From positions 1 to 64,000 of the forward strand of contig JAISXH010000025.1 of the NCBI GenBank assembly GCA_031270825.1: 64,000 nt of DNA, given 5' to 3'. The translations under genes and the position numbers were made by a program. The notes beneath the pieces were generated by a model that was given only the letters and a program-made list of their open reading frames with translations, did no database searches and had not been told where the DNA came from. The DNA comes from Bifidobacteriaceae bacterium. Its GTDB lineage: Bacteria > Actinomycetota > Actinomycetes > Actinomycetales > WQXJ01. Shown here in pieces: positions 32,068 through 41,726 of this stretch. Position 1 is the stretch's first letter. Every line of letters starts with the position of its first letter.

Positions 32068-35000
32068 ATGGAAAAGAGCCGCTCGGCGCTGAAGTTGGAT
32101 GCGAGGCCCCGGCCGGCGCCTCGGGTTCAGCCGGACCGGTCGCAAGAGGCCGTGCTCAGGGTGATCGAACAGGGGGTGTCGGTCAGTGTTTTCGGATTCC
32201 CCGGGACCGGTAAGACGCTGCTGGCAGAGTTGGCGGCGGCAGGCGCGCTGGCATCAGGGATGGACGGGCGCCGGCTGGTCGTCTTGAGCGCGGATCGGCA
32301 CAGCGCCGCCGAATTGTCGGCTCGAATCGTCAGCCGCGTGGCCTCGGTTGTCGAGGGCCGGCCGGCCGTGACGCCGACCTCGCTGGCGATGACCATCTTG
32401 CAAGCCCGCGCCGAGGCGGTGGCGGGAGCCGGGTTGGACGGAACCCTGGAAGCCGCCCGGGCCTATCAGCCGCAGATGGTGACCGGGGCCGAACAGTCAG
32501 CGGTGCTGGCATCCCTGCTGGAGGCGGAAGCCGAGGGCCTCGGCCTGGCCAGCCCGTGGCCGTCATCGATCCCGCCTCAGGCTCGCCGTCTGACCGCCTT
32601 TCGGGACGAGTTGCGGGACCTGTTGATGCGGGCCGCTGAGAGGGGAATCGACGCGGTCGAACTGGCTCGTCTGGGTCGGGACCACGGCCGGCCGGATTGG
32701 GTGGCCTCGGCCCACTTCTATCAGCGTTACCTCGACACGCTGGATCTTCGCAACACCGCCGATGCCGGCCTGAAGCTCGACGCGGCAGCCATGGTGGCGC
32801 AGGCTCATTTGTGTCTGCGCGACTGGGAGCAACCCCTGTCCGTGCGCGGCCAATTGGTTGAACTAGATGTGGCCGCTCGCCCCGGTTGGGATCTCGTGAT
32901 CGTGGATGACTATCAAGAGGCGTCGCTGGCGCTGCACCGGTTGGTGGGACAACTGGCGCAAGGGGGTTCGCAAGTGGTTTGCCTGGGCAGCCCTGACACC
33001 GCCGCTCAGTCATTTCGCGGCGCCTTGCCCGGCCAACTGGCGCTGTCGACCGGTCCGGCGCCGGGTGGCTGGGGAGCTCGGGAGGCCGTCCTGGAGAACT
33101 GCTGGCGTCAATCGGGGCCGCTGCACGCCCAGGCGGTGGAGGTGGCACGGCGTTTGCGGCCAGGTGGACGGTCGCGTGCGGCTGTGGCGCCGCCGGCTGC
33201 GACCGGACCCACGCGCGGGCGGACCGGCGCGGTGACGGTTGGGTCGGCGGGGGAAGTGGCGGCGGTGATCGCGCGCCGTTTGCGGGAAGCTCATGCGACG
33301 CAAGGTTTGGCCTTCGCGGACATGGCGGTGCTGACCCGGACCGCCGGCCAGGTCGCGTTGCTGCGTTCGCTGCTGGCCGGGGCCGGGGTGCCGGTCAGGG
33401 TGCCCGGATCGGAAGTCCTCGCCACCGATCATCCGGCGGTGGCCCCGCTGGTCATGTTGATGCGTTGGGCCGGCCACGGCGCGCCGCCGGAAGACGGCTC
33501 CGATGAGGCCGGAACGGGCTCATTGTCGGCGCTGTCTCCCGGTCCGGCGGCCGTGGTCGGCCTGTTGACATCAAGCGTTGGCGCCTTGGACGCCGCCGAT
33601 CTGCGCGAACTGCGCCGGGCCTTGGCGCGCGCCGGCCGCCAGGCGGGCTTGGCCGTGCCGCCCGATTTGCTGGTCGTGGGTCTTCTTGGCGACACCTTAG
33701 GCGCGGGCTTCGAGGACGCGGTGCCCGAACGCCTGCGACCAAGGGTGGAGCGGCTACAGGCGGCATTGCGGGCGGGCCGGGCGGCGGCTGGCCGCAAGGG
33801 CGCCGGGGCGGCCGAAGTCCTTTGGGCGATCTGGGACGCTTCTCAGCTCAGCCGGCTATGGTCGAATTGGGCGCTGGCCGGGGGTCTGCGAGGAGCCCGC
33901 GCCGATGCCGATCTCGACGCGGTCCTGGCTTTGTTCGCCGCCGCCGCGCGGCATGACGCCCGCAAACCCGGCTCAGGCCCGGCCGGCTTTGTGTCCTACT
34001 TGGAAGCCCAGGAATTGCCCAGCGACACCATCGCCGCCCAGGCGCCGCCAGGGGACCGGGTGACGGTGTCCACGGCGACCGCCGCGGTTGGGCGGGAATG
34101 GGACCTGGTCGCGCTGGTCGGATTGGAGGAAGACGTCTGGCCTGATCTGCGCTTGCGCGACACGCTGTTGGGGTCCGGGCGGTTGGCTGACATCGTCGAC
34201 GGGAAAGACGTGTCCACGTCGGGACCCGAACGCAGGCGCGAGGTCTTGGAAGAAGAGACCCGGTCCTTCGCCTTGGCCCTGACTCGCGCCAAGCGGGAGG
34301 TCCTGGCCGTGGCGGTGGCCAACACCGACCAGCAGCCCTCGCGCTTCTTCCATTGGCTCTCCGGAGGCGGCCCGTCTGGTCGGGGTGGGCCGGACGCGGA
34401 CCGGGAGGACCCAGACCGGGGCGGACAGTGTGGCGGCCAGCCTGGCGGCGAGGTGGCGAGGCGGCCGGACCATTGCGATGGCTCCGCCGAACGAGCGCAG
34501 GCCGATGCCGCCTGCCTGCCGGCTACGGGCGCGAGATGTTGGCCCTTCGACCTGCGCGGCATCGTCGCCGAGGCGCGCGCTCGGCTGACTGGGCTGGGAA
34601 GCGGAGGTGCGGGCTCGGCTGATCTGGGGTTGCCTGATCTGGGGCCGGCTGGTGTGGGGTCGCCCGGTCTGGGGCGGGCCGGTGAGCGGAATACGGCATC
34701 GGGCGCTCCGGCGCAGCCGACGGGCCAAGAGCTGGCCGGTGGCGCGGCGCAAACGACGGGCCAAGGGCCGGCCGGGCGGGCGGCGCTGGCAGTTGAACAA
34801 GATGACGCCGCCCGAGTCCTCGCCGTGCTGTCAGCGGTTGGGGTAGACGGCGCGGACCCAACCGAGTGGCCGGGGCTGGTGGAGGCCTCGGCGCCGGCGG
34901 CCCTGGACTCGGGGGGTCGCGGGTTGGTGCTCAGCCCATCGAAGGTGGAGGCCCTCTCAAAATGCCCGCTGGCCTGGGCGTTGGAGAAAGCCGGCGGCGG

Positions 35001-35691
35001 GCGCGAGGCGGGCCGGGCGGCCACCCTGGGAACCCTGATCCACTGGCTGGCCGAGGAGTATCCCCACGATGGGCCGGCCGAACTGTGCCAACGCCTCCGC
35101 AAGCACTGGCCGGAACTCGGTTTGGATGACGGCTACTCCAGCCGCCGGCTGTTGGAAGAGGCGCTCGAAATGGCACGTCGCCTCGGCGTTTACCAGGAGG
35201 CCCATCCCGACCTGGTCGCCAGCGAAGCGGAGATCAAGCGGCCGGAACCGGGCTCGGACCAGGCGCCCGGAAGCGACTTGCCAGTTGGCCTGGCTGGACG
35301 GATCGACCGACTCGAGGCGGCCGGGCCGGATGGCGTTCGCGTGGTCGACTTCAAGACCGGCAAGGCTATTCCGAGCGCGCTGGAGACCCAGACCAATGCC
35401 CAATTGGGCAGCTACCAACTGGCGGTCAATGCCGGACTGGTCCCCCCGCACCGGGCTGCCAACGGAGCCGTCTTGGTGTATCTGAGCCGGGGGACGGGAC
35501 CGCCGGCCGAACGGCGGCAAGCACCGCTGCCCCGGGACGGCGAGTCCAACTGGATGGTGGAATTGCTCAGTCAGTGCGCCCAGGACGCCCAGGGGCCGGT
35601 TTTCGAGGCCCGGCCCGGCCCCCAATGCCGCAACTGCGCCGTCAAGACCTCCTGTCCGGCCCGGCCGGAGGGAAGGCAGGTGATCGCATGA
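32068..35691 (+). CDS. adnA: AdnA-type helicase-nuclease subunit (UvrD-like motor plus Fe-S RecB-type nuclease)
   Basis: A 1207-residue subunit of the AdnAB double-strand-break resection machine that replaces RecBCD in many actinobacteria. The SF1 motor has Walker A GFPGTGKT (43-50), a motif II variant VDDYQE and later VGREWDLVALVGLEEDVWP with FALALTRAKREV. A Gly/Ala-rich linker (about 770-940) precedes the nuclease: SPSKVEALSKCPLAWALE, GRIDRLE, VDFKTGK and QLGSYQLAV. The final CRNCAVKTSC with the earlier Cys in SKCPLAW forms a four-cysteine Fe-S set as in AddB/RecB nucleases. ATG start. It overlaps adnB by four bases. Motif II lacks the usual DExQ (DDYQ here). Confidence 0.93.
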   Translation: MEKSRSALKLDARPRPAPRVQPDRSQEAVLRVIEQGVSVSVFGFPGTGKTLLAELAAAGALASGMDGRRLVVLSADRHSAAELSARIVSRVASVVEGRPAVTPTSLAMTILQARAEAVAGAGLDGTLEAARAYQPQMVTGAEQSAVLASLLEAEAEGLGLASPWPSSIPPQARRLTAFRDELRDLLMRAAERGIDAVELARLGRDHGRPDWVASAHFYQRYLDTLDLRNTADAGLKLDAAAMVAQAHLCLRDWEQPLSVRGQLVELDVAARPGWDLVIVDDYQEASLALHRLVGQLAQGGSQVVCLGSPDTAAQSFRGALPGQLALSTGPAPGGWGAREAVLENCWRQSGPLHAQAVEVARRLRPGGRSRAAVAPPAATGPTRGRTGAVTVGSAGEVAAVIARRLREAHATQGLAFADMAVLTRTAGQVALLRSLLAGAGVPVRVPGSEVLATDHPAVAPLVMLMRWAGHGAPPEDGSDEAGTGSLSALSPGPAAVVGLLTSSVGALDAADLRELRRALARAGRQAGLAVPPDLLVVGLLGDTLGAGFEDAVPERLRPRVERLQAALRAGRAAAGRKGAGAAEVLWAIWDASQLSRLWSNWALAGGLRGARADADLDAVLALFAAAARHDARKPGSGPAGFVSYLEAQELPSDTIAAQAPPGDRVTVSTATAAVGREWDLVALVGLEEDVWPDLRLRDTLLGSGRLADIVDGKDVSTSGPERRREVLEEETRSFALALTRAKREVLAVAVANTDQQPSRFFHWLSGGGPSGRGGPDADREDPDRGGQCGGQPGGEVARRPDHCDGSAERAQADAACLPATGARCWPFDLRGIVAEARARLTGLGSGGAGSADLGLPDLGPAGVGSPGLGRAGERNTASGAPAQPTGQELAGGAAQTTGQGPAGRAALAVEQDDAARVLAVLSAVGVDGADPTEWPGLVEASAPAALDSGGRGLVLSPSKVEALSKCPLAWALEKAGGGREAGRAATLGTLIHWLAEEYPHDGPAELCQRLRKHWPELGLDDGYSSRRLLEEALEMARRLGVYQEAHPDLVASEAEIKRPEPGSDQAPGSDLPVGLAGRIDRLEAAGPDGVRVVDFKTGKAIPSALETQTNAQLGSYQLAVNAGLVPPHRAANGAVLVYLSRGTGPPAERRQAPLPRDGESNWMVELLSQCAQDAQGPVFEARPGPQCRNCAVKTSCPARPEGRQVIA

Positions 35692-38600
35692 GCCCTCGCG
35701 TGACACCCCAGCGCCTGGCCGAAATCATCGACGGCGGGATCATCCTGACCGACGAACAGGTCGAAGTGATTGGCGCTCCGATGGCATCGCGCCTGGTGGT
35801 GGCTGGCGCCGGCGCGGGCAAGACCTTCGTCATGGCGCTGCGAGTTGTCTACCTGGCCGCTAACGGCCTGGTCCGGCCGGACGCCATCTTGGGCCTGACC
35901 TTCACTCGCAAGGCCGCGGCCGAACTGGGCCGACGGATCCGTGTGATGCTGGCGCGGTTGCCTGCCGAGTTGGTCGGCGACCAAGACGCGGCCTGGCCGG
36001 TGGTGTCCACCTATGACGCCTACGCCTCTTCGTTGGTCCGCAGCTACGGGCTCCAGGTCGGGGCGGACCCAGACGCGCGCATCCTGACCCAGGCGCAAAG
36101 GTGGCAGTTGGCCGTGGACGTCGTCGAAGGCTGGGCTGGCGACCCCGACCTCGACACCAGCGCCGGCTGGTTGGCCAACCTGCTGATGGTGCTGGCGGAC
36201 CAGACCGCGGACAACGAAGTCGAACCGGATCGGCTGATCGAATTCCTTGATGACGCGATTTGCGATCTGGCGGGCAAGCCGCCCGGCCTCAACCCGGAAA
36301 CCGGGCGGCCCAAGAAGGCCCTCCCGGCAGGCATGGACGGCGTTGTCCGAGCGTTGAAGAATCGGCGCGCGGCCGCTGAACTGATCGATCGCTACCGGGC
36401 CCGCAAGCTCGAACAGGGAGCAATGGACTTTGCCGACCAGGCGGCCTGGGCGCGACGGCTGACCCGGTTTGAGTTGGGCGAACCGGCTTCGGGATCAGCC
36501 GTGGGGCGGAACTCGGACTCACCAGCTGACCGGCCCGGCGGCCGGGATCTGCCGGCGAACCCTGTGGCTCAGGCCGAGCGCGACCGCTTCAAGGCCGTGG
36601 TCCTGGACGAGTTCCAGGACACTTCAGCGGCCCAAATCGACTTTCTCAGCGCCCTGTTCGGACGGTTGCCGGTCATGGCCGTCGGCGATCCCAATCAGTC
36701 CATCTATGGCTGGCGAGGCGCCTCGGCGACAGCGCTGGCCGCTTTCCTGGATCGTTTCGGCGCGGTCGGGCCGGACGGCGCGGTGGCGCCAACAACGGTC
36801 TTGCCGTTGAGCGTCGCGCGCCGCAACGACCGTGCCATTCTCGACGTCGCCAACCGCGTGTCCGCGCCGCTGCGCCGGGACAGCCCGGTCGACCTGCCGG
36901 AATTGGAGCCCCGCGCTGAGGCGGGCGCAGGCCGGGTGAACTCGGCCTACTTCGAGACGCGCGCCGCCGAAGCCCAGGTGATCGCCGCCTACCTGTCGGA
37001 ACACTGGGCCCGGTGGCTGGACGGGCCCAGCCCCAGGACGGCGGCCGTTCTGGTGCGCACCGGCGCCCAGATCGATCCGATCGCCGCCGCGCTGGCCGAA
37101 GCCGGCCTGGAATACCAGATCATTGGCCGGGGCGGCCTGTTGCGCGCGCCCGAAGTGCGCGATGTGGTCAGCGCGCTGGCCGCGAGTCAGGACTTGACTC
37201 GGGGAGACGCTTTCATGCGGCTGGCGGCCTCGCCTCGCTTCGCCTTGGGTATCAAGGATCTTGACGGCCTGGCCCGCCTCGCCCGGCAGGGCGGTGATGC
37301 GCCCGTCGCCTTGGGCCAGCGGCTCGATTCCACAGAACGCTTGACCGCGCTCGACGCCCTTGAATCGATCATGGCCGGGGAGATTCGGGAGGACTGTGGC
37401 ATAAGTCCGGAAGGTTTGCGGCGCCTTCGCCGCATTGGCCGGGTGCTGCGGCGGATCCGCCAGGCCGCCGCCTACCTGAGCCTTCCGGAGTTGGTCTTGG
37501 AGACCGAACGCGCCCTCGGATTGGACATTGACCTTATGGCTGCGCCAGGCGCGGCGGGGCGCAGCCAGATCAACCAGCTGACCGCCCAGGCCCACGCCTA
37601 CGCCCAGAACCAGGAACAGGTCAGTCTGACCGGCTTCCTGAATTGGCTCGAAGCCGAGGAAGAGCACGCCGACGGGCTCGAATTGGCGGATGTGCCGGCG
37701 CCGGATGGGGCCATCCAGGTGTTGACTGTTCATGGCGCCAAGGGACTCGAATGGGACGTGGTTTGTGTGCCAGGCCTGGTCCAAGGCGGTTTCCCGGCCG
37801 TGGGCGTCAAAGAAATCGATGGCGAGCAGCGACCGGTGGGCCTGGGCTGGTTGAGTGACGCTCGCCGCAGTGGCTCGAGCGGTGGTCTGCCCTGGCCGCT
37901 GCGCTTGGACCGGGCCGCGTTGCCCGCATTCGAACACCGGACCGCCAGCGATGTCGTGGAACTCGGCGAGGTTTTCGACGATTTCAAAGGCGCAGTCGGG
38001 AATCATCTCCTGGCCGAGGAACGACGGGTTGCGTATGTGGCCGTCACGCGGGCCAAGACGCATTTGTTCCTGAGCGGTTCGTGGTCCACCACGACCCCCA
38101 AGGCAGGCAACCAGCCGTCTGTCTTCTTGCAAGAACTGCTTGAAGCAGGTTTGGTCGACGCGGCGCCCTGGGCCGAGGATCCCGGCGAAGTGCCTCCGGA
38201 GCAGGCCAGCGAGTCGTTCGCCGTCTGGCCGCCGGAGCAGCCGGCGGGCCGCCGCGGCCCGGCCCTGGCCCGTGGCGCCGCGGCCGTCGCCCGAGCCGGA
38301 CGGGATCTGCCCGGCGGACTTCGTCCAGCGGAGGCGATTCGGCTGCTCGGGCAAATGGATTCGGACCTGGCCGCGCGGGCCGCCTTGTTGCTCGGCGAAC
38401 GCGAGCTGTCGGCGCCGGAACGGGTTGTGGCTCTGCCCTTGCAGAGCTCGGCCACGGCGCTGGTCAGCCTGATCAGCCAGCCGGACGAAGCGCTCGAACG
38501 CCTGCGGCGTCCGGTGCCCGCCCAACCCAGTCGGGGCGCTGGTTTGGGAGAGGAGTTTCACCGCCGCGTCGCTCTGGAACTGGCGGCGGCCGGACGCCAG

Positions 38601-39050
38601 CGGGTTCACCAAGATATGCTCGACGCCGTTTTGCTGGCCGCCCACCACGCCGACTCCGCCGCCGAAGCCCAGTTGAACAGGCTGATGGACAGGTTCAGGC
38701 AGTCGCGTTGGATGAGCGGCACAGACACCTTGGTGGCGGTCGAAACCGAACTCGAAATCGAATTGCTCGGCCGTTCGGTGGTGGCCCGGATCGATGCGGT
38801 CTTCCGCGATCAGGCCGGACGAACCATAGTGGTCGATTGGAAGACCGGCCGCAGCGACCGTGGGCAAGCCAAGCCGGCACACCTCGACCAGGTGCGCCTC
38901 TATCAGGCCGCCTTGGCGCGCCAAGAAGGAGTCAGCCCTGAGCAGATCGGAGGCTATGTCCACTACATCATGGAGGATCTGTCGGTGGCGGTGGACTGCC
39001 CTCCCGACCACCTGCGGCGCCTGGCCGCCCGCCTGGCCGTCCTGGCCTGA
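35688..39050 (+). CDS. adnB: AdnB-type helicase-nuclease subunit
   Basis: A 1120-residue partner of AdnA. The start ATG overlaps the adnA stop (ATGA); longer in-frame starts lie inside adnA. Motor motifs are all canonical: AGAGAGKT (39-46), LGLTFTRKAAAELGRRI, VVLDEFQDTSAAQ (about 306), VGDPNQSIYGWRG, VHGAKGLEWDVVCVPGL and RRVAYVAVTRAKTHLFL. The C-terminal nuclease has VVDWKTGRSD (about 1048) and HLDQVRLYQAAL but no Fe-S cysteines, as expected for AdnB. In the mycobacterial enzyme AdnB is the leading motor. In related genomes the next genes are nudC or phosphotransferase-like and uvrD2; here 12 kb of island DNA intervene. Confidence 0.95.
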   Translation: MSPRVTPQRLAEIIDGGIILTDEQVEVIGAPMASRLVVAGAGAGKTFVMALRVVYLAANGLVRPDAILGLTFTRKAAAELGRRIRVMLARLPAELVGDQDAAWPVVSTYDAYASSLVRSYGLQVGADPDARILTQAQRWQLAVDVVEGWAGDPDLDTSAGWLANLLMVLADQTADNEVEPDRLIEFLDDAICDLAGKPPGLNPETGRPKKALPAGMDGVVRALKNRRAAAELIDRYRARKLEQGAMDFADQAAWARRLTRFELGEPASGSAVGRNSDSPADRPGGRDLPANPVAQAERDRFKAVVLDEFQDTSAAQIDFLSALFGRLPVMAVGDPNQSIYGWRGASATALAAFLDRFGAVGPDGAVAPTTVLPLSVARRNDRAILDVANRVSAPLRRDSPVDLPELEPRAEAGAGRVNSAYFETRAAEAQVIAAYLSEHWARWLDGPSPRTAAVLVRTGAQIDPIAAALAEAGLEYQIIGRGGLLRAPEVRDVVSALAASQDLTRGDAFMRLAASPRFALGIKDLDGLARLARQGGDAPVALGQRLDSTERLTALDALESIMAGEIREDCGISPEGLRRLRRIGRVLRRIRQAAAYLSLPELVLETERALGLDIDLMAAPGAAGRSQINQLTAQAHAYAQNQEQVSLTGFLNWLEAEEEHADGLELADVPAPDGAIQVLTVHGAKGLEWDVVCVPGLVQGGFPAVGVKEIDGEQRPVGLGWLSDARRSGSSGGLPWPLRLDRAALPAFEHRTASDVVELGEVFDDFKGAVGNHLLAEERRVAYVAVTRAKTHLFLSGSWSTTTPKAGNQPSVFLQELLEAGLVDAAPWAEDPGEVPPEQASESFAVWPPEQPAGRRGPALARGAAAVARAGRDLPGGLRPAEAIRLLGQMDSDLAARAALLLGERELSAPERVVALPLQSSATALVSLISQPDEALERLRRPVPAQPSRGAGLGEEFHRRVALELAAAGRQRVHQDMLDAVLLAAHHADSAAEAQLNRLMDRFRQSRWMSGTDTLVAVETELEIELLGRSVVARIDAVFRDQAGRTIVVDWKTGRSDRGQAKPAHLDQVRLYQAALARQEGVSPEQIGGYVHYIMEDLSVAVDCPPDHLRRLAARLAVLA

Positions 39051-39085
39051 ACTCCTCCGCCAGCCGACGGTTGAGCCGAGCACCC

Positions 39086-39103
39086 AGCCCGCTGACGCGG
39101 GCT
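39086..39103 (+). terminator. Weak hairpin after adnB
   Basis: AGCCCGC TGAC GCGGGCT, a 7-bp perfect stem with a 4-base loop, 36 bp past adnB. No T-tract follows. It may slow or end transcription before the island boundary. Confidence 0.4.
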
Positions 39104-39221
39104 ACGGTTGAGCGCTCAGGGACGCGCAAACCATCCTGGACCCGCCGACCTGCGATGGGCGCTAAACAAGTGGCCCCAGTCAAGCGCTGTCGCGTTCCAG
39201 GCGATGAGCCCCCGCCCAGCT

Positions 39222-39332
39222 TCCTGCGCTAGCCGCGATCTTTCATGGGGCGGGTTGGGGCGGCGTCGAGGGACTGGATTGGGGCGCCGGGCGTTCCAAG
39301 GCCTCGGTCTGGTCGTTGGCGGCCGCCGCGGC
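39222..39332. repeat. Left 111-bp direct repeat of the island
   Basis: Matches 51093-51203 at 110 of 111 positions (C at 39251, A at 51122), same orientation, 11,871 bp apart. It contains the last 90 bases of the phosphotransferase-like gene and 21 bases beyond its stop. Confidence 0.95.
39243..39332 (-). pseudogene. Detached 3' fragment of the phosphotransferase-like gene
   Basis: On the minus strand this copy encodes only the last 29 residues and stop of the protein at 51.1-52.9 kb (ANDQTEALERPAP... ending PQPAP instead of PQPSP). Upstream of 39332 the similarity stops and island DNA begins. It is a relic of the insertion or duplication, not a functional gene. Confidence 0.85.
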
Positions 39333-39354
39333 TGACGGGGGACCTTTGGCCTCA

Positions 39355-39374
39355 CCAATCATATGGGATATTGG
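39355..39374. promoter_or_regulatory. AT-rich dyad at the head of the island operon
   Basis: CCAATCATATGGGATATTGG is an imperfect palindrome (CCAAT-ATAT ... ATAT-TGG) 58 bp before the kinase start, in the most AT-rich stretch of the neighbourhood. It is a candidate operator for the GntR/FCD regulator encoded at the end of the operon. The promoter is probably in the same stretch. Confidence 0.4.
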
Positions 39375-39432
39375 ATAGATTATATCGGCCGACCCAATGA
39401 AGGATCGGTCTTGGCGATGGGAGACGTCGGGT

Positions 39433-41205
39433 ATGACGAAGGTGTTTGACGATCCCGCGGCGTTCGGCGAGGACATGCTGGCCGGATTCGTAGCGGCACA
39501 CGGTGATCTTGTCAGGCGTGTGCCCGGAGGCGTTGTTCGCTGGCCGTTGGCTGGCGCCGGCAAGGTAGCTGTAGTGGTGGGTGGAGGTTCGGGCCACTAT
39601 CCGGCCTTCGTCGGGCTTGTGGGCGAAGGCATGGCCGACGGCGCAGTGGTGGGCGATGTCTTCACGTCGCCCTCGGCGAGTCACGCCATATCAGTGGCGG
39701 AGGCCGCCCATGAAGGGGCAGGCATTGTCTTCTCGTACGGCAACTACGCCGGTGATGTCATCAATTTCGGACAGGCGCAGGAGACTCTGAGGGGGGCCGG
39801 GATTCCAACCCAGACGGTGCTGGTCACCGACGACATGGCGAGCGGATCTCCCGTGGCGCCGGAATTGAGGCGGGGTATCGCCGGCGATTTCGCCGTGTTC
39901 AAGGTGCTCGGAGCGGCGGCGCGCGAGGGCCTTGACCTGGTGCACGTTGTGGAGGCTGGGACGCGGGCCAATGCCGCCACCCGCTCGTTTGGAGTGGGCC
40001 TCGGCGGCTGCACGCTTCCGGGCTCACAGGCGCCGCTCTTCACGTTGCCTGAAGGAGTCATGGGGGTCGGGCTCGGGATCCATGGGGAGCCGGGCATCGG
40101 CGAGGAGCCGTTGGTCAGCGCTCATGCCCTGGCTGGGCGCCTGGTCTCAGCAGTCTTGGGTGAATTCGAACATGTACCAGCGCGCGTGGCCGTCATACTC
40201 AACGGCCTTGGCCGCACCAAGTATGAAGAGCTGTTCTGTCTGTATCGGTCGATTGCGCCGGCCCTCGAGGCCGCAGGGTCCGAAATCGTCCAACCCGAAG
40301 TTGGCGAGTTTGTCACCTCTCTCGATATGGCGGGCGTATCGCTGACGTTGATGGCATTGGATCAGGACCTCGAGCGCTGGTGGCGTGCGCCCGTGCGCAC
40401 TCCCGCTTTCATCAAACCGGCATCCGATGCCCGAGCGTCAGCCGAGATGCGATCCTCGAGCGTGCCTGGTGAGGCGGAACCGAGCGCTCGAACCTTGAAC
40501 CCGATCCCTGGCCCGACGGTTGGCTCCGATGGGGCTCCGACGGCCCACGGGCAGGTCATCCTGGGAGACGGGCCCTCGCGCTGCGTGGTCCGTGCGTTTG
40601 AAGCTGTGGCTGTGGCCCTCGCGGATCACGCGGAGGACCTGGGGCGGCTCGACGCTGTGGCCGGAGACGGAGACCACGGAAGAGGCATGGTCAGGGGATC
40701 GCGGGCGGCACTCGCTGCTGTCCGGCGCAGCACCGGGGCGTCCAGCGCGCTGATGGCGGCAGGTCAAGCGTGGGCGGCTGAAGCAGGAGGCACGTCCGGG
40801 GCGCTCTGGGGTGGCGGCCTGGAGGCATTCGCGAGGGAGCTGCCGGAACGCGGTCCGATCGAGCTGAGCCACCTGGCCCGTGGAGCGGAGGCGTTCAAGG
40901 CCAAGGTACAAGCGCTTGGTGGCGCGCAGGTGGGCGACAAGACCATGGTGGATGCGCTTGGGCCCTTTTGCGCATCGCTGAGCGGCGCCTGGTCAAGAGC
41001 CGAAACTGACGGCCCAGGAGCGTGGAGAGACGCCGCGGCCCTCGCTCGTGCGGCGGCATCTGCGACCGCTCAGATGAAGCCCAAACTGGGGCGGGCCAGG
41101 CCACTTGCCGAACTCAGCGTGGGGACGCCTGACCCCGGAGCGTCATCGCTGGCGCTGGTGGTTGAAGTCGTGGGCGAGGAGCTCGCAAAGGGGCGGCGGG
41201 GATGA
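39433..41205 (+). CDS. Dihydroxyacetone kinase-family ketose kinase (DhaK-DhaL fusion)
   Basis: A 590-residue ATP-dependent kinase with both domains in one chain. The DhaK half (1-330) has GGGSGHYPAF and the substrate-binding histidine in GIHGEPG (His217, equivalent to the His that holds dihydroxyacetone covalently). A Ser/Pro-rich linker follows. The DhaL half (380-590) has AGDGDHGRGMVRG (metal/ATP site, 411-416), GGTSGALWGGG and VGDKTMVDALGPF. Relatives phosphorylate dihydroxyacetone or C4 ketoses such as erythrulose. The ATG was chosen with GGGAG upstream; an earlier in-frame ATG at 39397 precedes the conserved start. It is the first gene of the island operon and overlaps the next gene by four bases. 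Confidence 0.92.
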   Translation: MTKVFDDPAAFGEDMLAGFVAAHGDLVRRVPGGVVRWPLAGAGKVAVVVGGGSGHYPAFVGLVGEGMADGAVVGDVFTSPSASHAISVAEAAHEGAGIVFSYGNYAGDVINFGQAQETLRGAGIPTQTVLVTDDMASGSPVAPELRRGIAGDFAVFKVLGAAAREGLDLVHVVEAGTRANAATRSFGVGLGGCTLPGSQAPLFTLPEGVMGVGLGIHGEPGIGEEPLVSAHALAGRLVSAVLGEFEHVPARVAVILNGLGRTKYEELFCLYRSIAPALEAAGSEIVQPEVGEFVTSLDMAGVSLTLMALDQDLERWWRAPVRTPAFIKPASDARASAEMRSSSVPGEAEPSARTLNPIPGPTVGSDGAPTAHGQVILGDGPSRCVVRAFEAVAVALADHAEDLGRLDAVAGDGDHGRGMVRGSRAALAAVRRSTGASSALMAAGQAWAAEAGGTSGALWGGGLEAFARELPERGPIELSHLARGAEAFKAKVQALGGAQVGDKTMVDALGPFCASLSGAWSRAETDGPGAWRDAAALARAAASATAQMKPKLGRARPLAELSVGTPDPGASSLALVVEVVGEELAKGRRG

Positions 41206-41726
41206 GCACCAACGAAGCCCTGAAGCTCGTGGTCGCGGCCGATGAGATCGGGGCCGCCTTGTGCCGACTAATCAAGACCGATCTCGAGTCCAAGCCTGTG
41301 ATTCGTTTGGTGGCTGACTGGATCGACCCCGTGCAATTCGGTGGTCACCGTTGGCGGTATCCCGATCTGGCGGTGAAGGCAGCGCGACGCATCGCGACCG
41401 GAGAGGCGGACCGGGCCGTGTTGGTTTGCGGCACTGGTCTCGGCATGGCCATTAGCGCCAACCGCGTGCCGGGAGTGCGCGCAGTCACAGCGCACGACTC
41501 CTACTCCGTTGAACGGTCTGTCAAGTCGAATGACGCTCAGATCCTCTGCCTAGGAGCACTGGTGATCGGCCCCGCGCTGGCCCGCAGGCTTGTACGCGAG
41601 TGGCTGGAATACCGGTTCGACCCGGCAAGCCATTCCGCCGCCAACCTGGCGGCGCTGGCAGCTTATGACCAGGTAGCGGCCGCGACCAGGGTCTTAGTCA
41701 ACGGCAACGGGCGGGCTGAGTCATGA
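41202..41726 (+). CDS. RpiB/LacAB-family sugar-phosphate isomerase
   Basis: A 174-residue isomerase. The active-site loop VLVCGTGLGMAISANRVPGVRAV holds the catalytic Cys, and SYSVERSVKSNDAQILCLGALVIGP matches the second RpiB signature, with a Ser/Lys pair where RpiB has SREHN. It interconverts aldose and ketose phosphates. Together with the preceding kinase it resembles the RpiB-like isomerases of erythritol/threitol-type pathways (kinase on erythrulose, then isomerisation of erythrulose phosphate), but five-carbon substrates remain possible. It overlaps the neighbouring genes by four bases on both sides, so translation is tightly coupled. Confidence 0.88.
   Translation: MSTNEALKLVVAADEIGAALCRLIKTDLESKPVIRLVADWIDPVQFGGHRWRYPDLAVKAARRIATGEADRAVLVCGTGLGMAISANRVPGVRAVTAHDSYSVERSVKSNDAQILCLGALVIGPALARRLVREWLEYRFDPASHSAANLAALAAYDQVAAATRVLVNGNGRAES

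Noticed and set aside
39222-39332. Left repeat as an IS end or transposon terminal repeat
   Set aside because: The repeats are direct, not inverted, are made of gene 3' sequence, and no transposase lies between them.
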